Shown: in pieces, positions 37,408 through 45,626 of the stretch | Position numbering within the stretch: position 1 is the first letter of the stretch | How the letters are laid out: each line of letters starts with the position of its first letter | Assembly: GCA_020632875.1 (NCBI GenBank) | Contig: JACKET010000001.1 | Span: 124,001 to 188,000, forward strand | Source of the DNA: Alphaproteobacteria bacterium | GTDB taxonomy: Bacteria; Myxococcota_A; UBA796; GCA-2862545 | DNA: 64,000 bases | Direction of reading: 5' to 3' | The notes under the pieces: generated by a model | The model's input: only the letters and a program-made list of their open reading frames with translations | Databases searched by the model: none | Told to the model about the DNA's origin: nothing | Translations under genes and position numbers: made by a program

Positions 37408-38667
37408 TCAGTCGGCGTCGACGATCTGGCGGGTGCCCTTGGCGCCCGCCGCCGACTTCAGCAGCTCGGGGAGGTCGACGCCCAGCGCGCCCTTCAGCTC
37501 CTCGACCAGACGCACGGCGGTGCGGGCCGTGTCGCCCGAGCCGTTGCCGCCGCTCGGCAGCATCGTGATCTTGTCGACCTTCACGTTGCTGATGGTGTCG
37601 ACCATCGCCGCCATGACGGTGTTGAGCTTCTGCATCAGGAAGATGTCGCGGGCGTTCGGGCCGGCCGCGCGCCAGACCTCGATCATGTCCTCGAGCACCT
37701 TCACGGTCGCCTGACCGTCTTCGGTGATGCGGGCCGCGCGGCCCTTCGCGTCGGCCACGCCGGCCTCCATCGCCGCGCGTGCGGGCTCGAGCACATCGGC
37801 TTCGAGCTGGCGACGGACCTGCTCGACACGCGCGGTCTCGGCCGCGATCGCGGCTTCCGCCTTGGCGATTTCGGCTTCGACCTTACCGGTCTGCTCGGCC
37901 ATGATCGCCTGGGCGCGGGTCTGCGCGTCGGCGATGCGGCGCTCGGCCTGGGCGACCGAGATCTGCTGCTCGGCGTCGATCTGCTGCATCCGGGCGCGCT
38001 GACGGTTGTCGGCGTCGCGGATGATGGCGGCGGCCTTCGCGCGGGCCTCGGCGATCCGGGAGTTCCGGATGATCTCGGCGCTCGACTTGCGGCCGATGCT
38101 GTCGAGGTAGCCACGGTCGTCGTGGACGTTCTGGATCTTCATCGTGTCGAGCTTCAGCCCGAGCTTGGCGAGATCGTGGTCGGCCTCTTCGAGGAGCTGC
38201 TGCGCGAAGGCGATCTTGTCGGTGTTGACCTCTTCGGGCGTGAGCTGCGAGAGGACGCCGCGGAGGTTGCCCTCGAGCACGTCCTTCGCCATCCGCACGA
38301 CCTCTTCCCGCGGCTTGGAGAGCAGGCGCTCGACCGCGTTGTTCAGCGCGTCGTGGCCGTCGATCTTCACGTTGGCGACGCCCTGCACGTTGAGCGGGAT
38401 GCCGCCCTTCGAGTAGGCGCCGCTCACGTTGACCTCGATGATCATGTTCGTGAGATCGAGCCGGTCGACGCGCTCGATCAGCGGCACGCGCCACCCGCGG
38501 CCGCCCTTGATGATGCGGAAGCCCTGCGGGCCGGTGCCGCTGAACACGAGCACCTCGTTGGGCTCGCAGATGTAGAGCAGGTTGTTGGCCAGCGACAGCG
38601 CCGTGATCGCGCCGCCGACACCGAGCACGGCGAGAACGCCGAGGACGAGGAACAGGGTACCCAACAT
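37408..38667 (-). CDS. Flotillin/SPFH-domain membrane protein (first copy)
   Basis: This 419-residue SPFH protein has one N-terminal helix (LFLVLGVLAVLGVGGAITAL), an SPFH domain (about 30-200: EVLVFSGTGPQGFRIIKGG, GGIPLNVQGVANVKI, LEGNLRGVLSQLTPEE), and a long Ala/Glu/Gln coiled-coil (about 205-310), as in flotillins. Such proteins assemble membrane microdomains and scaffolds. It is the sister of the gene at 38668, with the two stop/start codons adjoining. The order NfeD-flotillin-flotillin, with DUF423 upstream, suggests an operon read on the minus strand and ended by the hairpin at 37355-37382. Confidence 0.92.
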   Translation of the reverse strand: MLGTLFLVLGVLAVLGVGGAITALSLANNLLYICEPNEVLVFSGTGPQGFRIIKGGRGWRVPLIERVDRLDLTNMIIEVNVSGAYSKGGIPLNVQGVANVKIDGHDALNNAVERLLSKPREEVVRMAKDVLEGNLRGVLSQLTPEEVNTDKIAFAQQLLEEADHDLAKLGLKLDTMKIQNVHDDRGYLDSIGRKSSAEIIRNSRIAEARAKAAAIIRDADNRQRARMQQIDAEQQISVAQAERRIADAQTRAQAIMAEQTGKVEAEIAKAEAAIAAETARVEQVRRQLEADVLEPARAAMEAGVADAKGRAARITEDGQATVKVLEDMIEVWRAAGPNARDIFLMQKLNTVMAAMVDTISNVKVDKITMLPSGGNGSGDTARTAVRLVEELKGALGVDLPELLKSAAGAKGTRQIVDAD

Positions 38668-39936
38668 CTACTTGCCCTCCTTCGCCAGGATTCCGGTGAC
38701 ATCGACGCCCGTGGTCTCGCGGAACTCCCTGAGCACCGCGGTGACCGTCGCGGGCAGCGCCGCGATGTGCCCGGGCAGGGCCTTGCCGTCGCCGCCGTCG
38801 ACGAGGGTGACCTCGCCGATGTCGAGCTCCTTCACGCGGCTCGTGACCGTCTGCAGGACCGTCTCGAGCTGCTGGATGAGGAAGATGTCCTTCGCGTCGT
38901 CGCCGGCCTTGATCCACACGTCGGTCATCATCTTGAGGACGTCGGCGAGGGCCGCACCGTCGGCGGCGATCTGCGCGGCTTCGGAACGCGCGCGGAGCTG
39001 CGACGCCTGGCGCTGGGCCTCGGCGGGGAGCACGACATCCGCGGAGAGGCGGAGGTGCTCGAGCTTCGCGCGGATCTCCTGCAGCTTGACCTCGGCCTTC
39101 GCGCGAGCCTCTTTGCCCTGCTGCTCGGCGCGCTCTTCTTCGGCCTTCGCGCGGGCCTCGAGCTCGGCGACCACCCGGCGGAGCTCGTTCTCCTGCTTGC
39201 GGATGATGGTCTCGGCCTTCTCGTCGGCGACCTGCCCTTCGCGGGAGTGCTTGGCCTGCATCTCTTCGGCGTCGGCCTTCGCGGTCGACTCGGCGATCTC
39301 GGCCTCGGAGAGGACGTTCGCGAGGCGCTCGCGGCCGATGCTGTCGAGGTACTTCACGTCGTCGGCGACGGACTGGACCTTCAGCGTGTCGAGCGACAGC
39401 CCGAGCTGGTGGAAGTCGTCACCGGCCTCTTCGAGGAGCTCTTCGGCGAACTTCAGCCGGTCTTCGTTGACCTCTTCGGGCGTCATCCGGGCGACGATGC
39501 CGCGGAGGTGGCCTTCGAGCGACTCTTTCGCGACACGCCGGATCTCGGCGGGGTCGCGGCCGAGGAACCGCTCGATCGCGTTGTTCCGGCGCTGCGGGTC
39601 GGAGCTGACCTTCACGTTCGCGATGGCGTGCACCGAGAGCGGGATGCCGCCCTTCGAGTAGGCGTTCTGGATCTGGAGCTCGATGGGGAGCGAGACCAGC
39701 GGCATCCGATCGACCTTCTCGAAGAGCGGGATGCGCCAGGACCAGCCGCCGTGCACGACGCGGTACCCGATCTCCCGCCCGTCTTCGAGCTTGTTGCTAC
39801 GGCCCGAGAAGATGAGCAGCTCGTTCGGTCGGCCGACGAAGAGGAACTGTTTCGCGATGAACACGAGGATGACGACGATGAGCCCGAGGAAGGCACCTGC
39901 GATGCCCGCTCCTATGGCCCCGATGGTCTCGAGCAT
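38668..39936 (-). CDS. Flotillin/SPFH-domain membrane protein (second copy)
   Basis: This 422-residue paralogue of the next gene has an N-terminal membrane helix (GAFLGLIVVILVFIAKQFLFV), an SPFH domain (VGRPNELLIFSGRSNK, GGIPLSVHAIANVKV, LEGHLRGIVARMTPEEV), a coiled coil with Glu/Arg/Ala repeats, and a C-terminal helix that shares EVNTDRLKF/AFAQQLLEEA features with its partner. The two proteins are expected to form hetero-oligomers, as eukaryotic flotillins 1 and 2 do; that is inference. Its stop lies directly before the other flotillin start. The start at 39936 is 36 nt after the NfeD-like gene end. Confidence 0.92.
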   Translation of the reverse strand: MLETIGAIGAGIAGAFLGLIVVILVFIAKQFLFVGRPNELLIFSGRSNKLEDGREIGYRVVHGGWSWRIPLFEKVDRMPLVSLPIELQIQNAYSKGGIPLSVHAIANVKVSSDPQRRNNAIERFLGRDPAEIRRVAKESLEGHLRGIVARMTPEEVNEDRLKFAEELLEEAGDDFHQLGLSLDTLKVQSVADDVKYLDSIGRERLANVLSEAEIAESTAKADAEEMQAKHSREGQVADEKAETIIRKQENELRRVVAELEARAKAEEERAEQQGKEARAKAEVKLQEIRAKLEHLRLSADVVLPAEAQRQASQLRARSEAAQIAADGAALADVLKMMTDVWIKAGDDAKDIFLIQQLETVLQTVTSRVKELDIGEVTLVDGGDGKALPGHIAALPATVTAVLREFRETTGVDVTGILAKEGK

Positions 39937-39972
39937 GGAACTCCCTTGTGTTGGGGGGTGGACGATAGAGGA

Positions 39973-40734
39973 TCACGCGCGCTGTTTCGCGGCACGCGCC
40001 GCCGCACGCTGTCGAATCTTCGAGCCACGCGGGCTGTCGAGCGCGCTCACGTTGGCCACACCGTCGCGCACGCTGGCGACGATCACGGTGCTCCCACGGG
40101 GAATCGGCTCGGCGTCGCGCGTCTCGGCGACCATGTCGAGGCGGCCGGAGGGCGTGTCGAGCGCGATCTTGCCGCGTCGGCCGGGCTCGATCGGCAGGAG
40201 GACCTGCGCTTCCTCGCCCGAGTAGGACTTCAGGGTCGTCTCGCTCGACACCGAGTCCTTCTTCAGGGCGCGGAAGAAGTACGCCGCACCCGTGCCGGTC
40301 GTGCCGCCGAAGACGGTGGCGAGCGCGAGCACCACGAGCCACGGCAGGCCGCCGAGCGTGAGTGCGGTGCCCGTGAAGCCGAAGGCCGCGGAGCCGAAGG
40401 TCCAGAAGCGCATCGAGAGGAGCGGGATCCACACGGCATCCGCCAGCCCCGACACGTCCTTGTCGAGATCCGCTTCGGCCTCGGCCTCGAGATCGACCTC
40501 CGCATCGGCTTCGACATCCAGGTCGACGTCGTGATCCACATCGAGATCGACGTCCGCGTCGGCATCGACGTCCACGTCCGCATCGGCGTCGACGTCCGAA
40601 TCCACCTCGACGTCGTGGTCGGCTTCGACATCGAAGTCCTTGTCGAAGTCCTTGTCGGCCCCGCCGAAGAACAGCGAGACGCCGATCAGGACGCTACCGA
40701 ACCCCAGTGCGGCCAGGTACAGGCCGAGCATCAA
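39973..40734 (-). CDS. NfeD-like membrane protein with acidic Asp-Val repeat
   Basis: This 253-residue protein has an N-terminal helix (LYLAALGFGSVLIGVSLFFGG), an acidic repeat (about 27-90; Asp-Val, Asp-Ala, Glu-Ala pairs such as DVDVDADADVDLDVDHDV), two further helices (about 112-160: FGFTGTALTLGGLPWLVVLA) and a C-terminal OB-fold-like domain (SVSSETTLKSYSGEEAQVLL, GRRGKIALDTPSGRLDMVAE, STVIVASVRDGVANV). Such NfeD proteins pair with flotillins or stomatins. Its start overlaps the DUF423 gene stop by 4 nt. The acidic stalk between helices is unlike ordinary NfeD and may be a divalent-cation-binding loop; that is inference. Confidence 0.86.
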   Translation of the reverse strand: MMLGLYLAALGFGSVLIGVSLFFGGADKDFDKDFDVEADHDVEVDSDVDADADVDVDADADVDLDVDHDVDLDVEADAEVDLEAEAEADLDKDVSGLADAVWIPLLSMRFWTFGSAAFGFTGTALTLGGLPWLVVLALATVFGGTTGTGAAYFFRALKKDSVSSETTLKSYSGEEAQVLLPIEPGRRGKIALDTPSGRLDMVAETRDAEPIPRGSTVIVASVRDGVANVSALDSPRGSKIRQRAAARAAKQRA

Positions 40735-41120
40735 GCCTCCTCACCCGAAGACGCGGGAGCCCCGCCGGACAGCGCCAGCGCGACCCACCCCGCGATGAAC
40801 GCGAGCCCCCCGAGCGGCGTGATCATGCCGAGCTTCGTGATCCCCGTGAGGGTCATCACGTAGAGCGACCCGCTGAACAGGGCGATCCCGACGACGAAGG
40901 CCCAGCCCGCCACGCGGGGCGCCAGCGCGCCCGTCGCGGCACCCGGATGCGCGGCGACGCCCAGCAGGGCGACCGAATGGAGGAGGTGGTAGCGCGCGCC
41001 CGTGTTCCACCATCGCTCGATGTGCTCGGGGTCGATCGTCTGCTCCAGCCCGTGAGCGCCGAAGGCACCGATCCCCACGCCGAGTGCGCCGCAGATGCCG
41101 GCGACCCGCCACCAGGTCAT
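40731..41120 (-). CDS. DUF423 small membrane protein
   Basis: This 129-residue protein has four hydrophobic helices, and the conserved DUF423 signature near the N-terminus (ICGALGVGIGAFGAHGLE) followed by WNTGARYHLLHSVALLGVA. Family members (YgdD-like) are small inner-membrane proteins of unknown role. The start at ATG 41120 is taken because GGGGG lies about 6 nt upstream. The stop overlaps the NfeD-like start by ATGA, so it begins the flotillin gene run. It is divergent from the following peptidase-like gene. Confidence 0.9.
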   Translation of the reverse strand: MTWWRVAGICGALGVGIGAFGAHGLEQTIDPEHIERWWNTGARYHLLHSVALLGVAAHPGAATGALAPRVAGWAFVVGIALFSGSLYVMTLTGITKLGMITPLGGLAFIAGWVALALSGGAPASSGEEA

Positions 41121-41173
41121 CCATTTCCCCCGTAGTCTCACAACCATAGGCACACCGGCTTAATGTTCAAGGC

Positions 41174-41749
41174 ATGGATCGTCTCGATCGGATCATGGGT
41201 CTCGTCCGCGAGCACGTGCCCGGGCTGCGGATCGTGCAGAAGCGCGACATCTGGTGGATGCGGGCGATCGGTCGGCTCCTGAAGCCGATCAACCCCGAGT
41301 TCATGACGCGGTACACGACCGTCGTCGGGCAGACCGTCTACCTGCCGCGCCCGCTGGCCGACTTCCCCCGCGACGCGCTGGCGGCGACGCTGGCCCACGA
41401 GCTCGTGCACCAGCTCGACATGCAGCAGTGGGGGCCGTTCTTCTACGTGTCGTACGCGCTGACGCCGCTCCCGGTGTGGCGCTCGCACCGCGCCCACTGG
41501 GAGCGCCGCGCCTACGCGGTCGACCTGATGCTGGCCCTGCACGGCGGGGGCGAAGCGCGGCTCGTCGCCGTCGAGACCTGGCTGCGCGGCGTGTTCGCGG
41601 GCCCCGACTACGGCTGGATGTGGGGCGGGCGGCCGGCTGCGGCGACCTACCTGAAGCCCGTCGTCGAGCGGGTGCGGTCCGGCGAGCTGCAGAAGGACGC
41701 GCCGTACGCCGCGATCCTCGAGGCGTGGGTCGGCCCTACTTCGGGATGA
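41174..41749 (+). CDS. Putative metallopeptidase-like protein with HELVH motif
   Basis: This 191-residue protein has no signal peptide. Its centre reads LAATLAHELVHQLDMQQWGPF, giving a zinc-ligand motif H-E-x-x-H at about 76-80, and further on HWERRAYAVDLML, whose Glu could be the third ligand. It resembles the small HExxH domains of the DUF4157/eCIS-associated group, with the tail DAPYAAILEAWV unknown. It is cytoplasmic or exported by other means. Its 3' end overlaps the convergent ankyrin gene by 14 nt. Peptidase activity is a hypothesis based on the motif alone. Confidence 0.72.
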   Translation: MDRLDRIMGLVREHVPGLRIVQKRDIWWMRAIGRLLKPINPEFMTRYTTVVGQTVYLPRPLADFPRDALAATLAHELVHQLDMQQWGPFFYVSYALTPLPVWRSHRAHWERRAYAVDLMLALHGGGEARLVAVETWLRGVFAGPDYGWMWGGRPAAATYLKPVVERVRSGELQKDAPYAAILEAWVGPTSG

Positions 41750-42851
41750 GGCCGCCCGACCGCTTGTCTAGCTTGAGCCGGCCCCCGCGCAGGCGCGCCG
41801 CCAGCAGCCGCAGGTAGGGCGTCAGCCCGCTGGCGAGCACCGACAGGGGGCCCTGCTCGGACGACCACGAGACGAGCTGCCCCGGGATGCCGTGCGTGGC
41901 GGGGTCGAGGTCGACGAGCAGGAGGTTGCCGTCCTGGTCGCGCGCGACGGGAACCCAGTGGTCGTTCCAGTACTGGCGCGCGACCGGCTCGTCGGGGCCG
42001 AGCGCGCTGGGCTTGCGGCCGATGAACTCGCCGTTCTCGGCGCGGTCGTTCATCGTCGTCCACACGGCGATGGCCTCGTCGAGCCCGAGCCCGGCGTAGT
42101 CGTAGAACGGCAGGCCCGACGCCCAGCCCGTGAGCTGCTTCTCGGCCTCGGGGGGCAGGTCGCGCCACGCGTCGGGCACCTCGGCGTTGCCCACGGTGTT
42201 CTCGAAGCGCGCGGCCAGCTCGGGCGCCTTGCCCTCGCACCACTTCTGGATGCCGCCCCACAGCTCGCCGAGGTCGGGAGCGAGGCTGCGCATGGCATCC
42301 ATCAGCAGGTCGCGCACGTCGGCGTGGTTGTGCGCGGCCGCGACCGTCGCGGCGTCGACGAGCCGCGAGCCCATCGTGACCGTGGGATCGGCGCCCTGCT
42401 CGAGCAGGAGCTTCACGCGGGTCGCGTCGCCGACGAAGGCCGCGAGCATCAGCGGGGTCCACCCGTCGGGGCGGCGGAGGTCGGGGTCGGCGCCGTGGTC
42501 GAGCAGCATGCGCACGATGGTGATGGGCGCCTCGGCGGCCGCGATGGTGAGCGGCGTGTCTTCGCGGGCGACGTGGTTCGCGTTGGCGCCGTGCATCAGG
42601 AGGAACTCGACGAGGTCTTCGGCGCTGGCGGCGATGGCCGCCATCAGTGCGTTCCACCCGATGTTGTCGACGGCAGCGAGGTCGGCGCCCGCCTGCAGCA
42701 GGGGCTTCACGAGGTCGACGCGGCCCGTGTCGGCGGCGTGGAGGAGCGCGGGGACACCCTCGGTGTCGACCACCTGCGGGTCTGCGCCGTCGGCGAGCAC
42801 GCTCGCGAGCTCTTGCGCGTTGCCCTCGGCGATCGCGGTCAGGACTTCCAT
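41736..42851 (-). CDS. Ankyrin-repeat protein fused to a SUKH (SMI1/KNR4) domain
   Basis: This 371-residue protein has about five ankyrin repeats (residues 20-185): GADPQVVDTEGVPALLHAAD, GADLAAVDNIGWNALMAAIA, GANANHVAREDTPLTIAAAE, GADPDLRRPDGWTPLMLAAF and GADPTVTMGSRLVDAATVAA. Residues 195-371 form a SUKH-type fold: WNDHWVPVARDQDGNLLLVDL, then GIPGQLVSWSSEQGPLSVLA and SGLTPYLRLLAARL. SUKH proteins commonly neutralise nuclease or deaminase toxins of polymorphic toxin systems. No toxin gene adjoins. Its start faces galU across a 68-bp gap with a perfect 16-bp palindrome. Confidence 0.87.
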   Translation of the reverse strand: MEVLTAIAEGNAQELASVLADGADPQVVDTEGVPALLHAADTGRVDLVKPLLQAGADLAAVDNIGWNALMAAIAASAEDLVEFLLMHGANANHVAREDTPLTIAAAEAPITIVRMLLDHGADPDLRRPDGWTPLMLAAFVGDATRVKLLLEQGADPTVTMGSRLVDAATVAAAHNHADVRDLLMDAMRSLAPDLGELWGGIQKWCEGKAPELAARFENTVGNAEVPDAWRDLPPEAEKQLTGWASGLPFYDYAGLGLDEAIAVWTTMNDRAENGEFIGRKPSALGPDEPVARQYWNDHWVPVARDQDGNLLLVDLDPATHGIPGQLVSWSSEQGPLSVLASGLTPYLRLLAARLRGGRLKLDKRSGGLIPK

Positions 42852-42872
42852 GGCACCCTCCGTTGCGCCGGT

Positions 42873-42888
42873 CGGTAACCGGTTACCG
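42873..42888. promoter_or_regulatory. Perfect 16-bp palindrome between the ankyrin-SUKH gene and galU
   Basis: CGGTAACCGGTTACCG reads the same on both strands. It lies 22 bp from the ankyrin-SUKH start and 32 bp from the galU start, so it could be an operator for one or both divergent genes. The half-site GGTTACCG recurs at 49522-49529, in the gap between the DM13 gene and leuS. Confidence 0.6.
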
Positions 42889-42919
42889 GGCGCCTGGTAC
42901 AGCGTCTTGGAGGATGTGC

Positions 42920-43774
42920 ATGCCCGTCAAGGGAGTGATCGTCGCCGCGGGGTATGGCTCGCGGTTCCTGCCCGTCACGCGGTGCATCCCGAAGGAGATG
43001 CTGCCCATCGTCGATCGGCCGGCGATCGACTGGATCGTGCAGGAGTTCGTCGACGCGGGCATCGAAGACATCCTCATCATCACGTCGCGCCGCAAGAAGA
43101 TGCTCGAGGACTGGTTCGACCGCGACCCCGAGCTCGAGGGCGCGATGGCCGACAGCGAAGCCAAGCTCGCCCGGCTCGTGCCGCCGAAGGCGCGCGTGAT
43201 GTTCGTCCGTCAGCAGGAGATGAAGGGAACGGGCCACGCCCTGCTGCTCGCGCGGACCTTCGCGGGCAACGACCCCGTGGTCGTCGCGTATCCGGACGAT
43301 CTGTTCACGCACGGCAACTGCTCCGCCGACCTCATCGCGTCGTACGAGCGCACCGGGGCGTGCGTGATGTCCGCGGTCGATCTGCCCGGCCAGGACGTGT
43401 CGCGGTACGGCGTGTTCGAGCCGATGGCCCGTGAAGACGGGGCGATCGGCGTGCGCCGCATCGTCGAGAAGCCAAAGGCCGCGGCGCCGAGCTCGCTCGT
43501 GTCGCTCGGCCGGTACCTCTACATCCCCGAGGTCTTCGAGCTGCTCGCCCGGGGCATCGAAGAGCACGCCGGCGGCGAGTACTTCCCGACCGACGCGATC
43601 AACGCGCTCGGCGCGCAGGGGCGCGTGGTGGCCGCCGTGGTCGACGCCGTGCGCTGGGACACCGGCCAGCCCCTCGAGTACATGCAGACCGTCGTCGAGC
43701 TGGCGCTCGAGCACCCCGAGATCGGCGAGGCCTTCGGCGCCTGGCTGAAGGCGCGGGCGGCCGGTTTGCAATAA
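42920..43774 (+). CDS. galU: UTP-glucose-1-phosphate uridylyltransferase GalU
   Basis: This 284-residue enzyme makes UDP-glucose from UTP and glucose-1-phosphate for envelope polysaccharide and trehalose pathways. The N-terminus has VKGVIVAAGYGSRFLPVTRCIPKEM with the nucleotide-binding signature, followed by LPIVDRPAIDWIVQEFVDAG, as in GalU. Further family runs are GTGHALLLA and VEKPKAA. ATG 42920 is chosen because GGAGG lies 7 nt before it; ATG 42914 would sit directly on that site. It stands between a divergent ankyrin-SUKH gene and a small surface protein. Confidence 0.93.
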   Translation: MPVKGVIVAAGYGSRFLPVTRCIPKEMLPIVDRPAIDWIVQEFVDAGIEDILIITSRRKKMLEDWFDRDPELEGAMADSEAKLARLVPPKARVMFVRQQEMKGTGHALLLARTFAGNDPVVVAYPDDLFTHGNCSADLIASYERTGACVMSAVDLPGQDVSRYGVFEPMAREDGAIGVRRIVEKPKAAAPSSLVSLGRYLYIPEVFELLARGIEEHAGGEYFPTDAINALGAQGRVVAAVVDAVRWDTGQPLEYMQTVVELALEHPEIGEAFGAWLKARAAGLQ

Positions 43775-43819
43775 GCCCGTCCACGGCACGTACAGACTGC
43801 GCGCACCCGGGATCCCCAC

Positions 43820-44326
43820 ATGCTTGCTCTGTTGGCTGCTGCCTTTGCGGACGGCCCCACTGTCACGGCGACGCTCGACACCGAAGAGGTCGACGGGCGG
43901 AAGAACCTCGACACGGCCCTGCACGTGGGGCTCGATCTGCGCGGGCTCGATCCGGGCCTCTCCGGTCGGTTCGACCTCGGTCACCGCGTGAGCGTCGAAG
44001 GGGTCGTGTTCGCGGGCATCCCCACGGCCGACCGCCTGAAGTGGACGGGTGGCGCGACGCTCGGCCTCGAGGTGGCTCCGCTGCGCATCCAGCTCGGCAC
44101 GCACGGCTCGCTCGACTTCCGGATCGGCGCTGGCGGCATGGTGAAGGGCGCGACGATGGCGTCCGTCGAGGGCGCAGGCCTCGATCTCTCCGAATGGGCG
44201 GCGGGCACGCTCGTGCTCAGCCCCAACGGCGCGTGGTCGTTCTACGGCGGGCTCATGGCGTCCGACATGGTCTCGGGCCAGCCGACGGTCGAGCCGAAGG
44301 CCGGCGTCCGGTTCAAGCTCGACTAG
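43820..44326 (+). CDS. Small secreted outer-membrane-like protein
   Basis: This 168-residue protein has a short signal peptide (MLALLAAAFADG) and alternating strands (LHVGLDLRGLDPGLSGRFDL, RVSVEGVVFAGIPTAD, GATLGLEVAPLRIQL, SFYGGLMASDM) ending VRFKLD. A small beta-barrel or surface protein is the likely form. It starts 45 nt after galU, but I see no operon sign such as overlap. No family is recognised. Confidence 0.65.
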   Translation: MLALLAAAFADGPTVTATLDTEEVDGRKNLDTALHVGLDLRGLDPGLSGRFDLGHRVSVEGVVFAGIPTADRLKWTGGATLGLEVAPLRIQLGTHGSLDFRIGAGGMVKGATMASVEGAGLDLSEWAAGTLVLSPNGAWSFYGGLMASDMVSGQPTVEPKAGVRFKLD

Positions 44327-44342
44327 GAGAGCCGAAGCTCCT

Positions 44343-44987
44343 CTAGATCCGGAAGAGGAGCCGCGCGAGGGGCCCGAACAGCCGGCCCTCGACGACCGCG
44401 CGCGACTCGTTGAGCACGATCGCGATGCAGTCCGCGTCGTCGTGGATGCGCTGGTCGTGCGTCGGGTGCGTGTCGGGCGCGTAGACCGTGGCGTCGCCGC
44501 GGCGGTAGGTGCCGTACTCGTCGTCCCAGCCGCCCGCGAGCACCACGCCGCTCTCGAAGCCCTCGTGCCGGTGGGGCATCCGGGCGCCGGCGCGCATGCG
44601 GATCAGGCGCAGCGGCAGGCCGTCGGTGGGCTGGGGCAGGTCGACGCCGTGCACCCCGGGGCCGAGCCACTTCCAGGGCTGACCCGCGAGGGGACCCGTG
44701 AACCGCAGCACGGGCCACGGCAGCACGGCATCGACCGGCGCAGGCGGCTCGGGCGCCTCGGGCTCGTCGAGGCGCGCCATCAACGCGTCGAGCCCGGCGG
44801 GATCGAGCGGAGCCTCGGCGCGCATCAGGGTGCTGGCCGCGGCCTCTTCGGCGATGGCGAGCGTCTGGCGGCACGCGGGACAGAGCGTGAGGTGCGTCGC
44901 GACCACGACGCACTGCGCTTCGGTCAGCCCGCCGCCGGCGTAGGCGATCAGCCAGTCTTCGGGCAGGTGGTGGGTCGGCGCGGTCAT
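44343..44987 (-). CDS. ChrR-like zinc anti-sigma factor with cupin domain
   Basis: This 214-residue protein has an N-terminal zinc-binding anti-sigma domain with His-x3-Cys-x2-Cys (ATHLTLCPACRQT, about residues 32-44) and an upstream His. Its C-terminal cupin (about 115-205) has MPHRHEGFESGVVLAGGWDDEYG and VYAPDTHPTHDQR. This is the ChrR plan: the N-domain holds the ECF sigma factor and the cupin detects stress such as singlet oxygen or peroxides. The start overlaps the sigma gene stop by 4 nt (ATGA). The metal ligands look intact. Confidence 0.9.
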   Translation of the reverse strand: MTAPTHHLPEDWLIAYAGGGLTEAQCVVVATHLTLCPACRQTLAIAEEAAASTLMRAEAPLDPAGLDALMARLDEPEAPEPPAPVDAVLPWPVLRFTGPLAGQPWKWLGPGVHGVDLPQPTDGLPLRLIRMRAGARMPHRHEGFESGVVLAGGWDDEYGTYRRGDATVYAPDTHPTHDQRIHDDADCIAIVLNESRAVVEGRLFGPLARLLFRI

Positions 44988-45562
44988 GGCTCGTCCTCGC
45001 CGGCCAGGATGGCGCGGAGCCGCTGGAACGCCAGACGGGCCCGCGACTTCACGGTACCGAGCGCGACGCCCTCCCGCTCGGCGATCTCGGGGTAGCTCAG
45101 CGCTTCGTAGAACGACTGCACCAGCACCTCGCGCTGGGCCTCGGGCAGCTCGTCGAGCGCGGCTCCGATGCGCTCGGCGCGCTTCTGCGCGTCGACCACC
45201 GCATCGAGGGACTCGGGAGGGTCGGGCACGAACTGCGGGTCGCGCTGGTCGGCCTCGACGACCCGCCGGTGGCGCAGGCTGTCGACCACGCGGTTGCGCG
45301 CGATGGTGAAGATCCAGGTCTCCGCGGAGGCCCGCCCCGCGTCGTAGCGATCGGCGCGGCGCCACACCGTGAGCAGCACCTCCTGCGTGATCTCCTCGGC
45401 GAGGCCCTCTTCGCGGCACCGCGCCAGCACGAAGCCCTTCACGCGCGGCCCGATCGCCGCGTACAGCAGGCGGAACGCCTCCCGATCACGTTCCGCTGCG
45501 CGCTTCAGCAGGTCCGAGAGTGAGGGCTTCGTCATCCAGACTTGTGCTCGCGACGCGACCAT
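44984..45562 (-). CDS. ECF-family RNA polymerase sigma factor
   Basis: This 192-residue extracytoplasmic-function sigma factor has region 2 (LAEEITQEVLLTVWRRADRYD, then AETWIFTIARNRVVDSLRHR) and region 4 (ALDELPEAQREVLVQSFYEALSYPEIAEREG, then GTVKSRARLAFQRLR). The two starts ATG 45562 (with AAGGA close upstream) and ATG 45535 are possible; the first is used. It forms a sigma/anti-sigma pair with the ChrR-like gene that overlaps it, resembling RpoE-ChrR. Target genes cannot be found by eye. Confidence 0.93.
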   Translation of the reverse strand: MVASRAQVWMTKPSLSDLLKRAAERDREAFRLLYAAIGPRVKGFVLARCREEGLAEEITQEVLLTVWRRADRYDAGRASAETWIFTIARNRVVDSLRHRRVVEADQRDPQFVPDPPESLDAVVDAQKRAERIGAALDELPEAQREVLVQSFYEALSYPEIAEREGVALGTVKSRARLAFQRLRAILAGEDEP

Positions 45563-45626
45563 CCGTCCTTCCCGATCCGGCTACGCCCGAGCGGGCGCCG
45601 CGGATCAGGGGAAGGCGGAAGAACGC

